A stretch of DNA of 64,000 bases from Entamoeba invadens IP1 (taxonomy: Eukaryota; Evosea; Mastigamoebida; Endamoebidae): the NCBI RefSeq assembly GCF_000330505.1, contig NW_004191622.1, positions 188,853-252,852 of the forward strand. The letters run 5' to 3'. The position numbers and the translations under genes are program-made. Shown here one piece after another: positions 38,352-48,610 of this stretch. The stretch's first letter is position 1. Every line of letters begins with the position of its first letter. A model generated the notes under the pieces. The model did not search any database, was not told the origin of the DNA, and saw only the letters and a list, made by a program, of their open reading frames with translations.

Positions 38352-39809
38352 TTAGTGCACAAAGTGTCGAGCGGCAGCAACGGCCTTATTCCACACCAAA
38401 AAGATTTGTTGTACTTCGTCATGGCTCATCGATGGTTCAAAGACTCTTTCGACCTCTCTCATCTCATCCAACTCGCTTTCCTTAAAAAGTCCCACAGCAA
38501 TTCCTGCTAACATAGCAACACCCATCGCAGTGATTTCTTTCTCTTTCAACCGAACAACTTTCTTCCCACAAATGTCCGCTTGGAATTGCAACATCATGTC
38601 ACTCTTCGATACCCCTCCGTCCACTTTAATCTCAGAAGTGACCCCCATTATATCAATCACTTGAGAACACTGTAAAGCTATACTTTCAAGTGTTGCTCTG
38701 ACTAAATGTCCTCTGGTGGTCCCACTTGTTAATCCAACTATCATTCCTCTCACATCATCATCCCAATACGGCGTACCTAACCCTTGAAAAGCAGGTACAA
38801 AATATACCCCACCATTGTTCTCAGGTAATATTTCCGTGATTTCATTATACTCTTTAAGAATACCCATGTCACGAATCCATCGCAATGCAGCTCCCGCAGT
38901 CATCACTGACCCTTCTATAGCATATGTCACTTGATCTCCTACTTTCCACCCAATAGTCCCCAGAAGCCCTTTTGGTATCTCCCCAAGCTTCTTTCCCGCA
39001 TTCTTCACAACAAAGCAGCCTGTGCCGTATGTCGCCTTACACCCACCGACCTTTGCACCATGGCCATATAACGAACTTTGTTGGTCTCCAGCAACTCCCG
39101 TGATTTTGACACCCGCCAGCTCGGGGATGTCTGTGATAGTCCCAAAGTCACAAGACGAACTCTTGACATCAGGAAGAATACTCTTAGGTATATGACACTC
39201 ATCCAAGATCTCTTCGTCCCAATGTAACTCATAGATATTAAAAAGCATTGTTCGAGCTGCATTGGAGACATCTGTAGCATGCACTTTCCCGCCAGTCAGC
39301 TTGTAGATGATCCAAGTGTCGATCGTCCCAAAATACAAATTTCCTTCGTCCGCAAGCTTCTTAGCCTCGGGGACATTCTCAAAGAGCCACATGATTTTCG
39401 AGCAAGAGAAATATGGATTGATGAGTAAACCCGTTTTCTCTTTAATAACTGTCTGAAGACCCTTTTGCTGCAACTCATCACATTGTCGAGTTGATTGCTT
39501 TGATTGCCACACAATCGAGTTATGGATGATCCTCCCATCCCGTTTATCCCACAATGTAGTCGTCTCTCTCTGATTGGTTATGCCAACGGCAGCAATGTCA
39601 CTCTTTGATACTTGTGACTTCTCCAAAAGACTTTTGATCATTGCGACAATGTCGTTGTATATCATGTTGGGGTCCTGCTCGACCCACCCAGGCTCAGGAA
39701 AGATCGATTCAAATTCTCGTTGTTCGACATATTGGGACTTACACCTCTCGTTGAAGAGAATGACTCGCGTGCTTGTTGTGCCTTGATCAATAGCTAAGAT
39801 ATATTTCAT
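38352..39809 (-). CDS. glpK: Glycerol kinase
   Basis: This is a 485-residue FGGY-family kinase. I choose the ATG at 39809 (MKYILAIDQGTTSTRV), which is where family members start; the open frame extends 19 codons further only with a GTG. Motifs present are the phosphate-1 loop DQGTTSTR, the GWVEQDP substrate loop, NQRETTTLWD, the ATP-site GVAGDQQSSLYGHG and the adenosine motif KVDGGVSKSDMMLQFQADICG. It converts glycerol and ATP to glycerol-3-phosphate. Length and motifs are close to bacterial GlpK. It has no targeting sequence, so it is cytosolic. Confidence 0.93.
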   Translation of the reverse strand: MKYILAIDQGTTSTRVILFNERCKSQYVEQREFESIFPEPGWVEQDPNMIYNDIVAMIKSLLEKSQVSKSDIAAVGITNQRETTTLWDKRDGRIIHNSIVWQSKQSTRQCDELQQKGLQTVIKEKTGLLINPYFSCSKIMWLFENVPEAKKLADEGNLYFGTIDTWIIYKLTGGKVHATDVSNAARTMLFNIYELHWDEEILDECHIPKSILPDVKSSSCDFGTITDIPELAGVKITGVAGDQQSSLYGHGAKVGGCKATYGTGCFVVKNAGKKLGEIPKGLLGTIGWKVGDQVTYAIEGSVMTAGAALRWIRDMGILKEYNEITEILPENNGGVYFVPAFQGLGTPYWDDDVRGMIVGLTSGTTRGHLVRATLESIALQCSQVIDIMGVTSEIKVDGGVSKSDMMLQFQADICGKKVVRLKEKEITAMGVAMLAGIAVGLFKESELDEMREVERVFEPSMSHDEVQQIFLVWNKAVAAARHFVH

Positions 39810-40317
39810 GCAATTTTCTAGTGTGAATTCCTTCAGTTCCGCCTTTATCAAGTTTTCGAGGAACACTCAGAACGTTCTCTTCAGTTCATTTTTGGTTGAT
39901 TGAACTTCTTCTCGTTGTTTGTCGATTTGAGTTTCATTGGTAGAATGTGGTTCCACATTAAGACTTTTTTGTTTAGTTTTTTTATAACTTTTTTATTAGT
40001 AATAATACTATACGAAAGAGTATGAATTCGTGTTCTATTTTCGTTTGAAATCACTCATTTCGTTTTTGCTTCTAATCAAAAGAGATTCAAAAATTATATC
40101 AAAGCTATACTAAATGATTAACACAATTATATTGAAACTATATGCTATTATATTATATTATACTATTATATTATACTATTATATAATAATATATTATATT
40201 ATATTATATTATATTATATTATATTATATTATATTATATTATATTATACAACGTTATAGTTAAGTCAATTCAAACGAATATAAAGCATTTCAAACACAAC
40301 GAAAATACAAGAGAAAT
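39810..40317. other. Intergenic spacer with AT microsatellite
   Basis: Upstream of glycerol kinase and downstream of the RCC1-RasGEF gene. It contains the (ATATT)n array at 40191-40258 and related imperfect TATTA/TACTATTA repeats from 40141. No gene. Confidence 0.6.
40191..40258. repeat. (ATATT)n microsatellite, about 13 copies
   Basis: A perfect pentanucleotide tandem array, preceded by degenerate copies. It is likely length-variable between strains. Confidence 0.9.
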
Positions 40318-43215
40318 TTATTTGAAGGAGTAAATTGTTTGTACCAAAATTTGGAGTTCTTCGTTTGGGCATTCGAGTTTTGGTTGTGGATATTTTGCTC
40401 CGATGACTTGTTCGATCAGTTCATAGATTTTCCTCCACTTATACACATTGATCAAGTTCTCGCCGACAAAGTCTGGGTTACCCTCATCAACCAGCATCAA
40501 GTCTTTACTCACAACACCAATAAAAGGGATATATGGGGTTTCCAATTGTTGCATATATTGTCTCAAAAATTTATAATTCTTTTGGAATGTGCACAGTTGT
40601 TCCATTTCGAGTAGATATGCGTTATCTTCCGAGCTCAGTTTCTTTGTTTTAATGCTGTCGATATCAATTGTTTTCAGACAGTATGTGATCGCAACCAAGA
40701 AATGGATATCCTTCATCCCTTGGAATGTTTTCATCATTAAAATGATTCCTTCAATAAATTTGACTCTCTCGCTCTTCGGACATTCATTAAAGCATCGCAC
40801 AACAGTGTCTCCAATCCAATTAAACCTTTCCGTCATATTCTGCAAATTCGGTGTATTCTCCTTATTCTTTGGAGACCCCCAATTGATCAATATAAGTTCT
40901 TCATAGCTCACCCGAGAGAAGATCAGTGTATTGAAATAGTTTAATACCTTCGCAAGGGGCATCACATTCGCTGGGAGAAAGTGGGTATACTTCAAACTCG
41001 TGCTGGTATTCAGTGGTAGAAATACTCGACTATTCTTCCTCTTCGCTAATGACATCCCAAGTGAGTTCAACGACGCCTGCAGTGTTTGTGTCAAGTCAGT
41101 TTGTTCCGATTTCGTCACCAAAATCCGAATGATCCCAACAAGGTCCGCTTTGTTCGCAAAGTCGCCCGGATAGCTCCTAAACCAATGACTCAGGACTGAC
41201 AAGATACACGCTTTCGAATCTTCTCCAACTACTCCAGCAGTATATGCGTCGACTAATTGTAACACCACGGTCTCCGAATCAGTGAACTTCTTATGAGTCA
41301 TCAAGAACATGTCAGTGTATGACGGGTCATTCAAGTTCATGTTATATAATCGTGTGATTAACTCCGTAACACCTCCCGAAGTAATCGAAACGTTACCGCT
41401 CTCATCAGGAAAGCAGTTCACTATATCAAAAATGTTGTCCAAATGAAACGAATCGTTCACGCGGGACAACAATTTCTCAAATTTGGGAAGAATCTGGTGC
41501 AGTTTCAAATAGTCTTCTTGGCTCTCGTCAAGTGTTTTATAATAGTCGTCGACTAACTGATAGAACTGGGGAACAAATTTCACTGCCAACAACATTAAAG
41601 ACGGCAAATCAGTCTTCCCATCAAAGATCGTTTCCGCATCAAATTGATCAATCAGCTCCTGTTGCCTCTTCGCACACTCTTGTAACTCAGGTGACTTCTT
41701 TTCCATCATTTTGAGCAGCGCAAAACACTCTCCCGCCTTCACCGAGATGTCCACAAATTGCCGCGAAATGTTGAGCTCCAAGAACTTTTCGACTATTTGG
41801 TAAATCGTCGAATTCGCTCGCCACAAATTGAGAATGTTCGTCGCAACACACAACAGTTGGGGCAACAAGTATGTGAGCGGCTTAATACCATAGAACATCT
41901 TCATAACATCTTCCGTCGAGAAGACATACGCCTCATCATCACTAGTAATGGCACTGCTTTTCGTTAAGTCACGTGGAGTCTGTGACGCTCTCTTCTTCGC
42001 ATTACTCGACTTCGTAAGTCGATAACTTCCATTCTCAAGTTGTTTCGCATAGGAAACCATTGGGTCCATATAATACGAGACTATGCACTCAATCTGGCGC
42101 ATAAATTTGCGTAAGAACATCACAATAGTCTTCACCTTCCCATACTGTTTGTTGTAATCCAATAGCACAAAAACTGACCCCGCATTCGTGCACATCGCTC
42201 CAACATGCGACTCACTGTCAAACTCACTTGCTTTATATATCACATTCGTCGTCGCCGTCTTTCCCTCTTTTGGATTCAGTTGATAGATATCCGAAGTATC
42301 CGTTTCAACAAGTGTAAAGTGCGTCCCTCCGACCGCACGTGTCACTCCAATTCGCGAGAGTAAATCGACCTCTTCAAAATCATCAAAATCAATAAATCGG
42401 TGCATTGTCCCATCATGGAGTATTAAGAAGATGTCATTATATGCCAATTCTATAGAGATCACAAAGAACGACGACATCAGCTTCAGTGTCTTCTTGAACG
42501 AAAGTTGTGTTGGCGTTCTTTTGATCTCTTTCATCTTCAAGTGTTTCCCCCATATGAATGCCATACCCTCATCCGTGATGCAAGCACTACAAAACGCTCC
42601 CGTGAAGATTTTCGTCACGACGTGATTTCTAAAGAACTCAATGTCTGTGGGGATGTCATTCTTTTGACTTCGACTCCTCCCAAGCTGGCCATAGTCGTCT
42701 TGTCCCCACGAGAAGATCTCTCCCCACACATTTAAAGCAAGCGTGTGACAACTTCCACACGAGACGTCTTGAATGCCTGAGAGCTGTGGCACAAGTTCAG
42801 GCTTATTAAATATTCGGGCATCGGGAATACCAAGTTGCCCAAAGGAGAAGGACCCCCACGTATACAATCGTCCTTTAGATAACAACATACAGAAGAAGGA
42901 TCCCATCGAGACCTTATCGATCACAAAATTGATCCCTTCTATCCTCGTCGGAACACTCACAACATCAGAGTCGCGACTTCGCGCACACACTGAATACGGA
43001 AATAAAGACACTCCGTGTTGTGTTTGGTCGAAGACTCGCCCGGTGATATACAACTCGTTGTTCTCCGTCAGAAAGACTATGTTAGTCGGGGACGACACAA
43101 TATCTTTCAGGGGGGTAGGAAACGATTTAATAATTTCCTCGTTCTTATTGACAGTGCGAGTGTCCACTAGGGGGCATTTGGGACGGATCAAAAGAACTGA
43201 CTTCTTTTCTGACAT
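40318..43215 (-). CDS. RCC1-repeat RasGEF protein
   Basis: This is a 965-residue protein. Residues about 30-370 form an RCC1-type beta-propeller, with repeats such as GRLYTWGSFSFGQLG, SCGSCHTLALNVWGEIFSWGQDDYGQLG and AFCSACITDEGMAFIWG. A helical linker of about 200 residues follows. RasGEF-N lies near 600-700 (ELITRLYNMNLNDPSYTDMFLMTHKKF). The C-terminal 240 residues are a CDC25-type RasGEF domain, with LPANVMPLAKVLNYFN..ISRVSYEELI and the VAITYCL..PYIPFIGVVSKDL region. The propeller/RasGEF combination suggests a Ras-family exchange factor regulated by its propeller. RCC1 propellers can also act on Ran, but the catalytic beta-wedge cannot be judged here. Similar RCC1-RasGEF proteins occur in Entamoeba. 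Confidence 0.85.
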   Translation of the reverse strand: MSEKKSVLLIRPKCPLVDTRTVNKNEEIIKSFPTPLKDIVSSPTNIVFLTENNELYITGRVFDQTQHGVSLFPYSVCARSRDSDVVSVPTRIEGINFVIDKVSMGSFFCMLLSKGRLYTWGSFSFGQLGIPDARIFNKPELVPQLSGIQDVSCGSCHTLALNVWGEIFSWGQDDYGQLGRSRSQKNDIPTDIEFFRNHVVTKIFTGAFCSACITDEGMAFIWGKHLKMKEIKRTPTQLSFKKTLKLMSSFFVISIELAYNDIFLILHDGTMHRFIDFDDFEEVDLLSRIGVTRAVGGTHFTLVETDTSDIYQLNPKEGKTATTNVIYKASEFDSESHVGAMCTNAGSVFVLLDYNKQYGKVKTIVMFLRKFMRQIECIVSYYMDPMVSYAKQLENGSYRLTKSSNAKKRASQTPRDLTKSSAITSDDEAYVFSTEDVMKMFYGIKPLTYLLPQLLCVATNILNLWRANSTIYQIVEKFLELNISRQFVDISVKAGECFALLKMMEKKSPELQECAKRQQELIDQFDAETIFDGKTDLPSLMLLAVKFVPQFYQLVDDYYKTLDESQEDYLKLHQILPKFEKLLSRVNDSFHLDNIFDIVNCFPDESGNVSITSGGVTELITRLYNMNLNDPSYTDMFLMTHKKFTDSETVVLQLVDAYTAGVVGEDSKACILSVLSHWFRSYPGDFANKADLVGIIRILVTKSEQTDLTQTLQASLNSLGMSLAKRKNSRVFLPLNTSTSLKYTHFLPANVMPLAKVLNYFNTLIFSRVSYEELILINWGSPKNKENTPNLQNMTERFNWIGDTVVRCFNECPKSERVKFIEGIILMMKTFQGMKDIHFLVAITYCLKTIDIDSIKTKKLSSEDNAYLLEMEQLCTFQKNYKFLRQYMQQLETPYIPFIGVVSKDLMLVDEGNPDFVGENLINVYKWRKIYELIEQVIGAKYPQPKLECPNEELQILVQTIYSFK

Positions 43216-43729
43216 TCCTCTTCCTTCTTTTTCAAGTTTGCTCCTTTTTTTTCTCCACTTTTTAAAGGCTTTTTTCTTCCCAATTTGACGACTTGGGTTT
43301 TTTTTCTATTTCAAAAGAATTCTTCAAAAGACTCGTTCGCGGTGTTTTGTTGGACTTGACACGTACAAACTATTTTGATAACTTCCATAACTAAAATATA
43401 TCATATACTTATTATAATATACTATACTATATAGAGGTATTAGAAATATTAGAATTCGGTATCATTTCGAATTAGATATCGCCGGTATTATAATACAAGT
43501 AAGGTAAAATTAATATTGTATTTTAAATTATAATGAATTGATTTATTTCTTAATAACACTTGTGATGAAATAAACTCCTTGAAAAAAGTGACGAACAAAA
43601 CAACAAGATAAAAACTCCATGAGAATTGTTAGGCGTATTAAACAATATATAAGAAGTCGTTTGGATGTCGAAATATTCAGAGAAAATACAACTCACTAGT
43701 AACTGTAATCAATCATCAAAACAAATTAT
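43216..43729. other. AT-rich spacer
   Basis: Between the RCC1-RasGEF start and the kinesin 3' end. It contains several TATACTATA-type motifs and a short GC-richer patch near 43460-43495. No open frame. Confidence 0.45.
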
Positions 43730-45440
43730 TCATTTTACATGTCTCTTAGCTGTCCCAATAACACACGTATTCACTTTAGTTGCAAATCGGAGTGATGAAA
43801 CACTTTCACTCACATCTTCATTGTCTGGGGAGATGTTCACAAACATAAGTGTCTTTGATTCATCTCCAAGACACGGCTGGAGCAATTCCGTTAATTTACT
43901 ATTTCGATATGGAACATGTCCTTCTTTGTTTGCAATCGCGGCAATGACTGTTCCCAATGCACACAATGACACATTAATGTTCTTCGTTTCTTCCAATCGC
44001 TCCCCTCTCACTCCCTCATCAACTTTCTCACTCCCCGCCAAATCAACTAATGTTAACCCCCCAAATCGCTGTTCATTCGATGAAAAGTTCTTCCCATAGA
44101 TTTCCATGATAAAAACACTATGTGACCGCGACGAGTGCGCGTTGTATTTGGTTTCAGCAACACTCCGATTCCTCACCGCAATCGAAATCAAGCCATCCAC
44201 ATCTTTGCCATTATCAACATTTACAACACTTGCTTCTGGTAATGTCACATTGCCATCTATATACTTAATTGTCAATTTTTTGGATTCGTTGCTTTCAACC
44301 AACAAGTCGAAGATGTTGTTGTTATAGATCTCAACATACTTCACACGCACTTTAAACTGCCACCCAACACCTTTCAGTTCTTCTATGGTACTAAATATCT
44401 GGTGGACTGTCAGCGGGATCATGCCGGGCTTCCCCTCTTCTCCCTCCATCGTGTATGTCTTCCCACTTCCTGTTTGTCCATACGCAAATATACACGTTTG
44501 ATACCCATCCAAACTCGATTGAACAAGTTGACTGATCTCTTCAAATATAATTTCTTGTGTTGAACTTGGTCCAAATGCTCGATCAAACTACTTGTTATTT
44601 CAATCATAAAATTCGTGGTAGAGATAACTAACAAACTCCAAATCGTAGTTTCTCGACTTTCCCGTTGTAATTGGTCACTTTCACAATCACCGTGTTGTTT
44701 TCATCGATCACATCAACAGCCGTCCCGTCTCTCTTCATTGGCGGTCGTACTCGACAAAACACTCGCACATTCCCTTTTAACTCCATAACTTCATTATGTA
44801 ATCTTCTCCTTTCCTTTTCAGAGACTAATAGTTTGTCCTCACTCTTAGCCAATTCTGTTTTAACACACTCAAGTTCTCCCTGAGCAGCTTCTAGTTGTTG
44901 CACCAGTTGTGCGAGTTTGAATTGAGCTTCGGTATGGAGTTGTTTCTCCATTTCACAATTATAGTTCGCAGTCTCGACTGTTCTTTTCATGATTTCGAGT
45001 TGGCTCTGCATTGAGTTCTTCTCAAGACTCAATGTCTCAATTTCATTCGACAAGCCTCTGAGGCGTTCAGTTGCTGTTCTCAATTCATTCTGCGTTTTAT
45101 CTAACTCGAACTTCAATTCTTCATTCCCATTGCCTTTCTCAACAACCGACTCACTTTGTAACTTGGCATTCTCCATCTTAAGTTCTATCATCTTCTCTAG
45201 TTTCTCTCCTAACATTTCAAAGACCTCTGGGGGGACTTCTCCCATCGTCGTTTTCCTCTTTTGCGTCATTGTGAGCTGCGATTTATTCAGCGGTTTAGTT
45301 TTCGATGTGCTCAGTGTTGGCTTTGTGGTTCGTGGGTTCGACGCGGGGTGTCGCGTTAGAGGTCGGATCGGTGGATATGGATTACCAAAATTTGGTTTTT
45401 GTGGGATATACACGGACGTGGGCGCGCGTGAAGAAGACAT
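43730..45440 (-). CDS. Kinesin-14 (C-terminal motor, one intron)
   Basis: Exons 45440-44637 and 44587-43730 join to 553 residues. The 49-base intron (GTTTGTTAGT...AAGTAG) restores KLRFG/FDRAFGPSSTQEIIFEEISQLVQSSLDG. The N-terminus is Pro/Thr/Lys-rich and basic (a likely second microtubule-binding site), then a coiled coil (about 75-215). The kinesin-14 neck ELKGNVRVFCRVRPP and the motor follow. The motor has P-loop GQTGSGKT, switch I SSRSHSVF and switch II LVDLAGSE. A C-terminal motor with this neck moves toward microtubule minus ends and acts in spindle organisation. In Entamoeba microtubules are intranuclear, so the protein should work in the nucleus. Confidence 0.95.
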
Positions 45441-46330
45441 TGTTTGACAATCTCACTTTCATTTTTCTCTTTTTTTGAATTTCTATAGTCCATACTATCT
45501 TTTGTTATTACTTACTATCTCTTTTGCACTTTTTCTGGATTACTATTATATATAGCTCTATAATAATGAAATTGAATGTGAGTTTTAATATGGTTATTAT
45601 TATAGTTTTACTAATTCAATAATCAATCATATTGAATTACATATAGATTATTATATTAATATAAATTCAATTGAAAATAATATTAATTTAATTAAAAAAT
45701 AACTAATAATAACTATGAATGAAAAAAATACAAAGCTGTTGAAAAAAACATATTTTAAAATATTATTTTATATTACAGTTAACAGAAAAAGTGGGATGCT
45801 GAGAAAAAGGCGGATGCTAATCTAAATATTAATTAATTAAATATTATTAATAATAAATAACTAATATAAATTTATTTTGGTTTTTTCATTTTATTAATTA
45901 TTTGATTAATTATTTATATTAAAATTAATAGTAATTTTATTATTTTTTAATTGAAATTAACCAATAGTTACGAGCATCCTCCTTTTTCGAGCATCCCCAT
46001 ATTTCCTTATACTGTATATTAATTAATTAAAAAAATTAAAAAAATAACAAAAAATCACGATAAAAAGATGTCGGAATGGAGAGTACAGTTTAGCGTGGAA
46101 ATTTTAAAGTCCAACCAAACACCACTCCTTACTAACGGACGTTTTTCTTAAACCCTTGAAACTGAAAAACGGAGTGATGAGTCTTTTTTTCAGATTAGAA
46201 GACTCAATGGTGACTTTTCCCGACGAATAGGGTATATGAAGAGTTACTGATTCATCTTCCGTTAATTGGAAATATATGAAAACCCTAAGATAATATATAA
46301 AGAGAGAACACATCTCTTATCTCGTAAATT
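45441..46330. other. Divergent intergenic region with a miniature transposon
   Basis: Separates kinesin-14 (minus) from eEF1B-gamma (plus). It holds the mariner-like element at 45776-46014. The eEF1B-gamma promoter side, from about 46060, includes AACCCTAAG at 46281-46289 and a TATA-like ATATATAAA at 46293-46301. Confidence 0.6.
45776..46014. mobile_element. Mariner-like MITE with long terminal inverted repeats
   Basis: A 239-base element is flanked on both sides by TA. Each end begins CAGT and continues about 43 bases as an inverted repeat. The best-kept inner part is GGGATGCT.GAAAAAGG.GGATGCT, which itself contains two copies of GGATGCT at each end. TA target duplication and CAGT ends point to Tc1/mariner. 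The interior is A/T-only with no coding capacity, so it would need a transposase from elsewhere. Confidence 0.75.
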
Positions 46331-46828
46331 ATGACTGAACAAGAGAAAGTTGCCACTGAAACTGCCGAGGCTGAAGCACCAAAGGTTGAATTCAACTTGG
46401 AAAGCTGGAAGCGTTTGTATTGCAACTCTGAAATTACCGAGTCCATCCCATGGTTCTTCGAACACTTCGACAGTGAGCACTTCACAATTTGGTTCTCCAA
46501 ATACAACACCCCAGTCGAAATGCCACAGAGATTCATGGTCAACAACTTGGTTGGTGGAACCATTCAGAGACTCGACTCTCTCTCCAGAAACGGATTCGGT
46601 TCAATCCTCATCTTCGGTGAGCAATCCCCATACGAAATCGAAGCCCTCTGGGTCTTCACTGGACACGAATTACCAAAGGAATTCACTGATTGCGCTGATA
46701 CTGAGTGCTATGATACCAGAAAGATGGATCTTAACAACGAAGCCGATAAGGTTATCATCAAGGAGTTCTTGGCTTGGGAAGGTGATTTCGGAGGAAGAAA
46801 GAATCCAGACGGAAGACTCTTCAAGTGA
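46331..46828 (+). CDS. eEF1B-gamma conserved C-terminal domain protein
   Basis: This is a 165-residue protein. After a short acidic lead (MTEQEKVATETAEAE) it is the EF1G domain: NLESWKRLYCN, WFFEHFD..HFTIWFSKYN, MVNNLVGGTIQRLDSLSRNGFGSILIFGE, WVFTGHELP and the end FLAWEGDFGGRKNPDGRLFK. It is a subunit of the exchange complex that recharges eEF1A with GTP. Fungal and animal eEF1B-gamma proteins (about 400-430 residues) have an N-terminal glutathione-transferase domain that binds the exchange subunit; here it is absent. The GC-rich, biased codons suggest very high expression. No intron is needed. Confidence 0.92.
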   Translation: MTEQEKVATETAEAEAPKVEFNLESWKRLYCNSEITESIPWFFEHFDSEHFTIWFSKYNTPVEMPQRFMVNNLVGGTIQRLDSLSRNGFGSILIFGEQSPYEIEALWVFTGHELPKEFTDCADTECYDTRKMDLNNEADKVIIKEFLAWEGDFGGRKNPDGRLFK

Positions 46829-46928
46829 GATTTTTTAGACTTCGTTATCTTTTTTATTCTACTACTAATACCATCATGAAACTATTAATTATAATAACTT
46901 TTTAATATAATCTCAGAATTTCAGTGTG

Positions 46929-48092
46929 ATGATGAAAGTCACTTCTCTCGTCTTTATTTTGATGTGTGTTCTATTCACGTTCTTGTACTTCACAACGCCA
47001 CAATTCTTGATTGACCCGCGTGTCGTTATGTATCAATACGAAACAGCGAAACAACAAATATCAATAACTATAGAACAGAAAACCCTACCTCAATTGGTGA
47101 ATAAAACAGTGCCGAAATACACAGATAAGGTGTGTCCTGAAGGGATTGATGTTGTGTGGTTATGGGTCAATGGATCTGATCCGGTATTCCGACAACAATA
47201 CGAGCGAAGTGGCAAGAAGAGTGGGGAGGGGAGGTTTCGCGACTATAACACACTTCAATACTCTTTACGTTCCGTCTATGAATATGCTCCATATATCAAG
47301 AATTATTACATCGTGACAATGGACCAAATTCCGTCTTTCATCAACATGTCGCGATTGACGTATAACGATTATAAGTTGCGAATCGTCTCCCATAAGGAGA
47401 TCTTCCCCGACACTTCAGTCCTTCCCATTTTCAATTCAAATGCCTTAGAAGTTTCACTTCACAACATCAAGAACTTGTCTTCTTGTTTCTTGTATTTGAA
47501 CGATGACATGTTTCTTGGTAACACATTAAGTCCTTCCCATTTCATTGCACAAACCGGAAAACTCAAAATCTATGCCAACTCTTGGGCTGCACCCGACAAA
47601 GAACGAATGCAAAAGAACATATGGCACCGCAGTGTCGGATACTCAAACGAACGGGTGAATGCAATCTTCAAGCAGCCCCCTACTAAGAAACACAGTTATG
47701 TCTCCCATCACTGCTATTTCTTCAAAACCTCAATCCTCGCCGATCTCGAAAAGAACTTGAAAAAGGAATACGTCAAAACTCGCCAGAGTAAGTTCCGCCA
47801 CGACGACGATATGGCAGTCCCATTTTCACATGGGGCTTATGCCGTCGAGTCTGGCAATGGTACATACATCAGAGAGTCTAACTACTATTACGCTACATTC
47901 ACTGGAAATCGCGCGACGAATTTGAAGACCATCAACAACATTAAGAACAAGAAGCCACAGTGCGTCTGTCTGAATGACGCTCTTGACAAAGCGACGAAAG
48001 ACCAAATAGATAAGGAGACTATTGTCCTCCATACCTTTCTCGATCAGTACCTCCCAAGGTCCTCCCCTTTTGAAAACGAAGTATCGTTGTAA
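46929..48092 (+). CDS. Stealth-family sugar-1-phosphate transferase
   Basis: This is a 387-residue type II membrane protein from the ATG at 46929, with one N-terminal anchor (VTSLVFILMCVLFTFLYF). The Stealth blocks are clear. CR1 is GIDVVWLWVNGSDP. CR2 is RFRDYNTLQYSLRSVYEYAPYIKNYYIVTMDQIPSF, then FLYLNDDMFLG. CR3 is VSHHCYFFKTSIL and CR4 is FRHDDDMAVPF. The family includes animal GlcNAc-1-phosphotransferase (mannose-6-phosphate tagging) and bacterial capsule enzymes. It probably works in the Golgi, adding sugar-1-phosphate to glycans. The Notch-like and DMAP regions of the animal enzyme are missing, so lysosomal tagging is not implied. Confidence 0.88.
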   Translation: MMKVTSLVFILMCVLFTFLYFTTPQFLIDPRVVMYQYETAKQQISITIEQKTLPQLVNKTVPKYTDKVCPEGIDVVWLWVNGSDPVFRQQYERSGKKSGEGRFRDYNTLQYSLRSVYEYAPYIKNYYIVTMDQIPSFINMSRLTYNDYKLRIVSHKEIFPDTSVLPIFNSNALEVSLHNIKNLSSCFLYLNDDMFLGNTLSPSHFIAQTGKLKIYANSWAAPDKERMQKNIWHRSVGYSNERVNAIFKQPPTKKHSYVSHHCYFFKTSILADLEKNLKKEYVKTRQSKFRHDDDMAVPFSHGAYAVESGNGTYIRESNYYYATFTGNRATNLKTINNIKNKKPQCVCLNDALDKATKDQIDKETIVLHTFLDQYLPRSSPFENEVSL

Positions 48093-48157
48093 TTCAATCA
48101 ATTAGTGTGTGCTTCGTGTATAGTAAATTTATTGTTAAAGTACTATAATTAAATAGT

Positions 48158-48610
48158 TCAGAGGTCGAGAATGTGGTCCTTGTGCTTTTGAGCCGCTTTG
48201 AGTCGCTCGAGCTTTGTTGGCTCATCGATGCGAATAGCGTCGGGGAAGGCTCTCTTTTCTTTCACGTCGATTTTTGGACGATTTTGTTCTCGTCGCTTCT
48301 CGAGGAGCTTCCTGCGCTTTGCGATTTGTTCTGGTGTTTTGAGGGAATCGATGTGCGATTCGTTGTTGTATAACGCATTCAACTGCTTCTCTTCATCCGT
48401 TTCGGTATCAAGGAACTTTTCAGCCTTCTCCTCTTTGTAAAGTGCTTTGCGATTTCCATAGACCCGTTTCCATTGAAAGGTCTTCTGAAGTTCATGCAAG
48501 ATCGTCACATAACTCACGTCAAATGACGTGGCGTCGACGTGGTCCTCTTCGCCTCGGTGCATGAAACGCTTGTCATTTAATTGTGAGGAGACTTCCTTTG
48601 TTTCAGCCAT
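48158..48610 (-). CDS. Charged helical protein, unknown
   Basis: This is a 150-residue soluble protein. It is rich in Lys, Glu and Arg, with a long helical stretch (KTPEQIAKRRKLLEKRREQN) and a mid-block FQWKRVYGNRKALYKEEKAEKFLD. It has no signal peptide, Cys pair or known domain. The composition suggests a nucleic-acid-linked nuclear protein, but I cannot name a family. Coding composition is convincing and the ATG is clear. Confidence 0.7.
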   Translation of the reverse strand: MAETKEVSSQLNDKRFMHRGEEDHVDATSFDVSYVTILHELQKTFQWKRVYGNRKALYKEEKAEKFLDTETDEEKQLNALYNNESHIDSLKTPEQIAKRRKLLEKRREQNRPKIDVKEKRAFPDAIRIDEPTKLERLKAAQKHKDHILDL

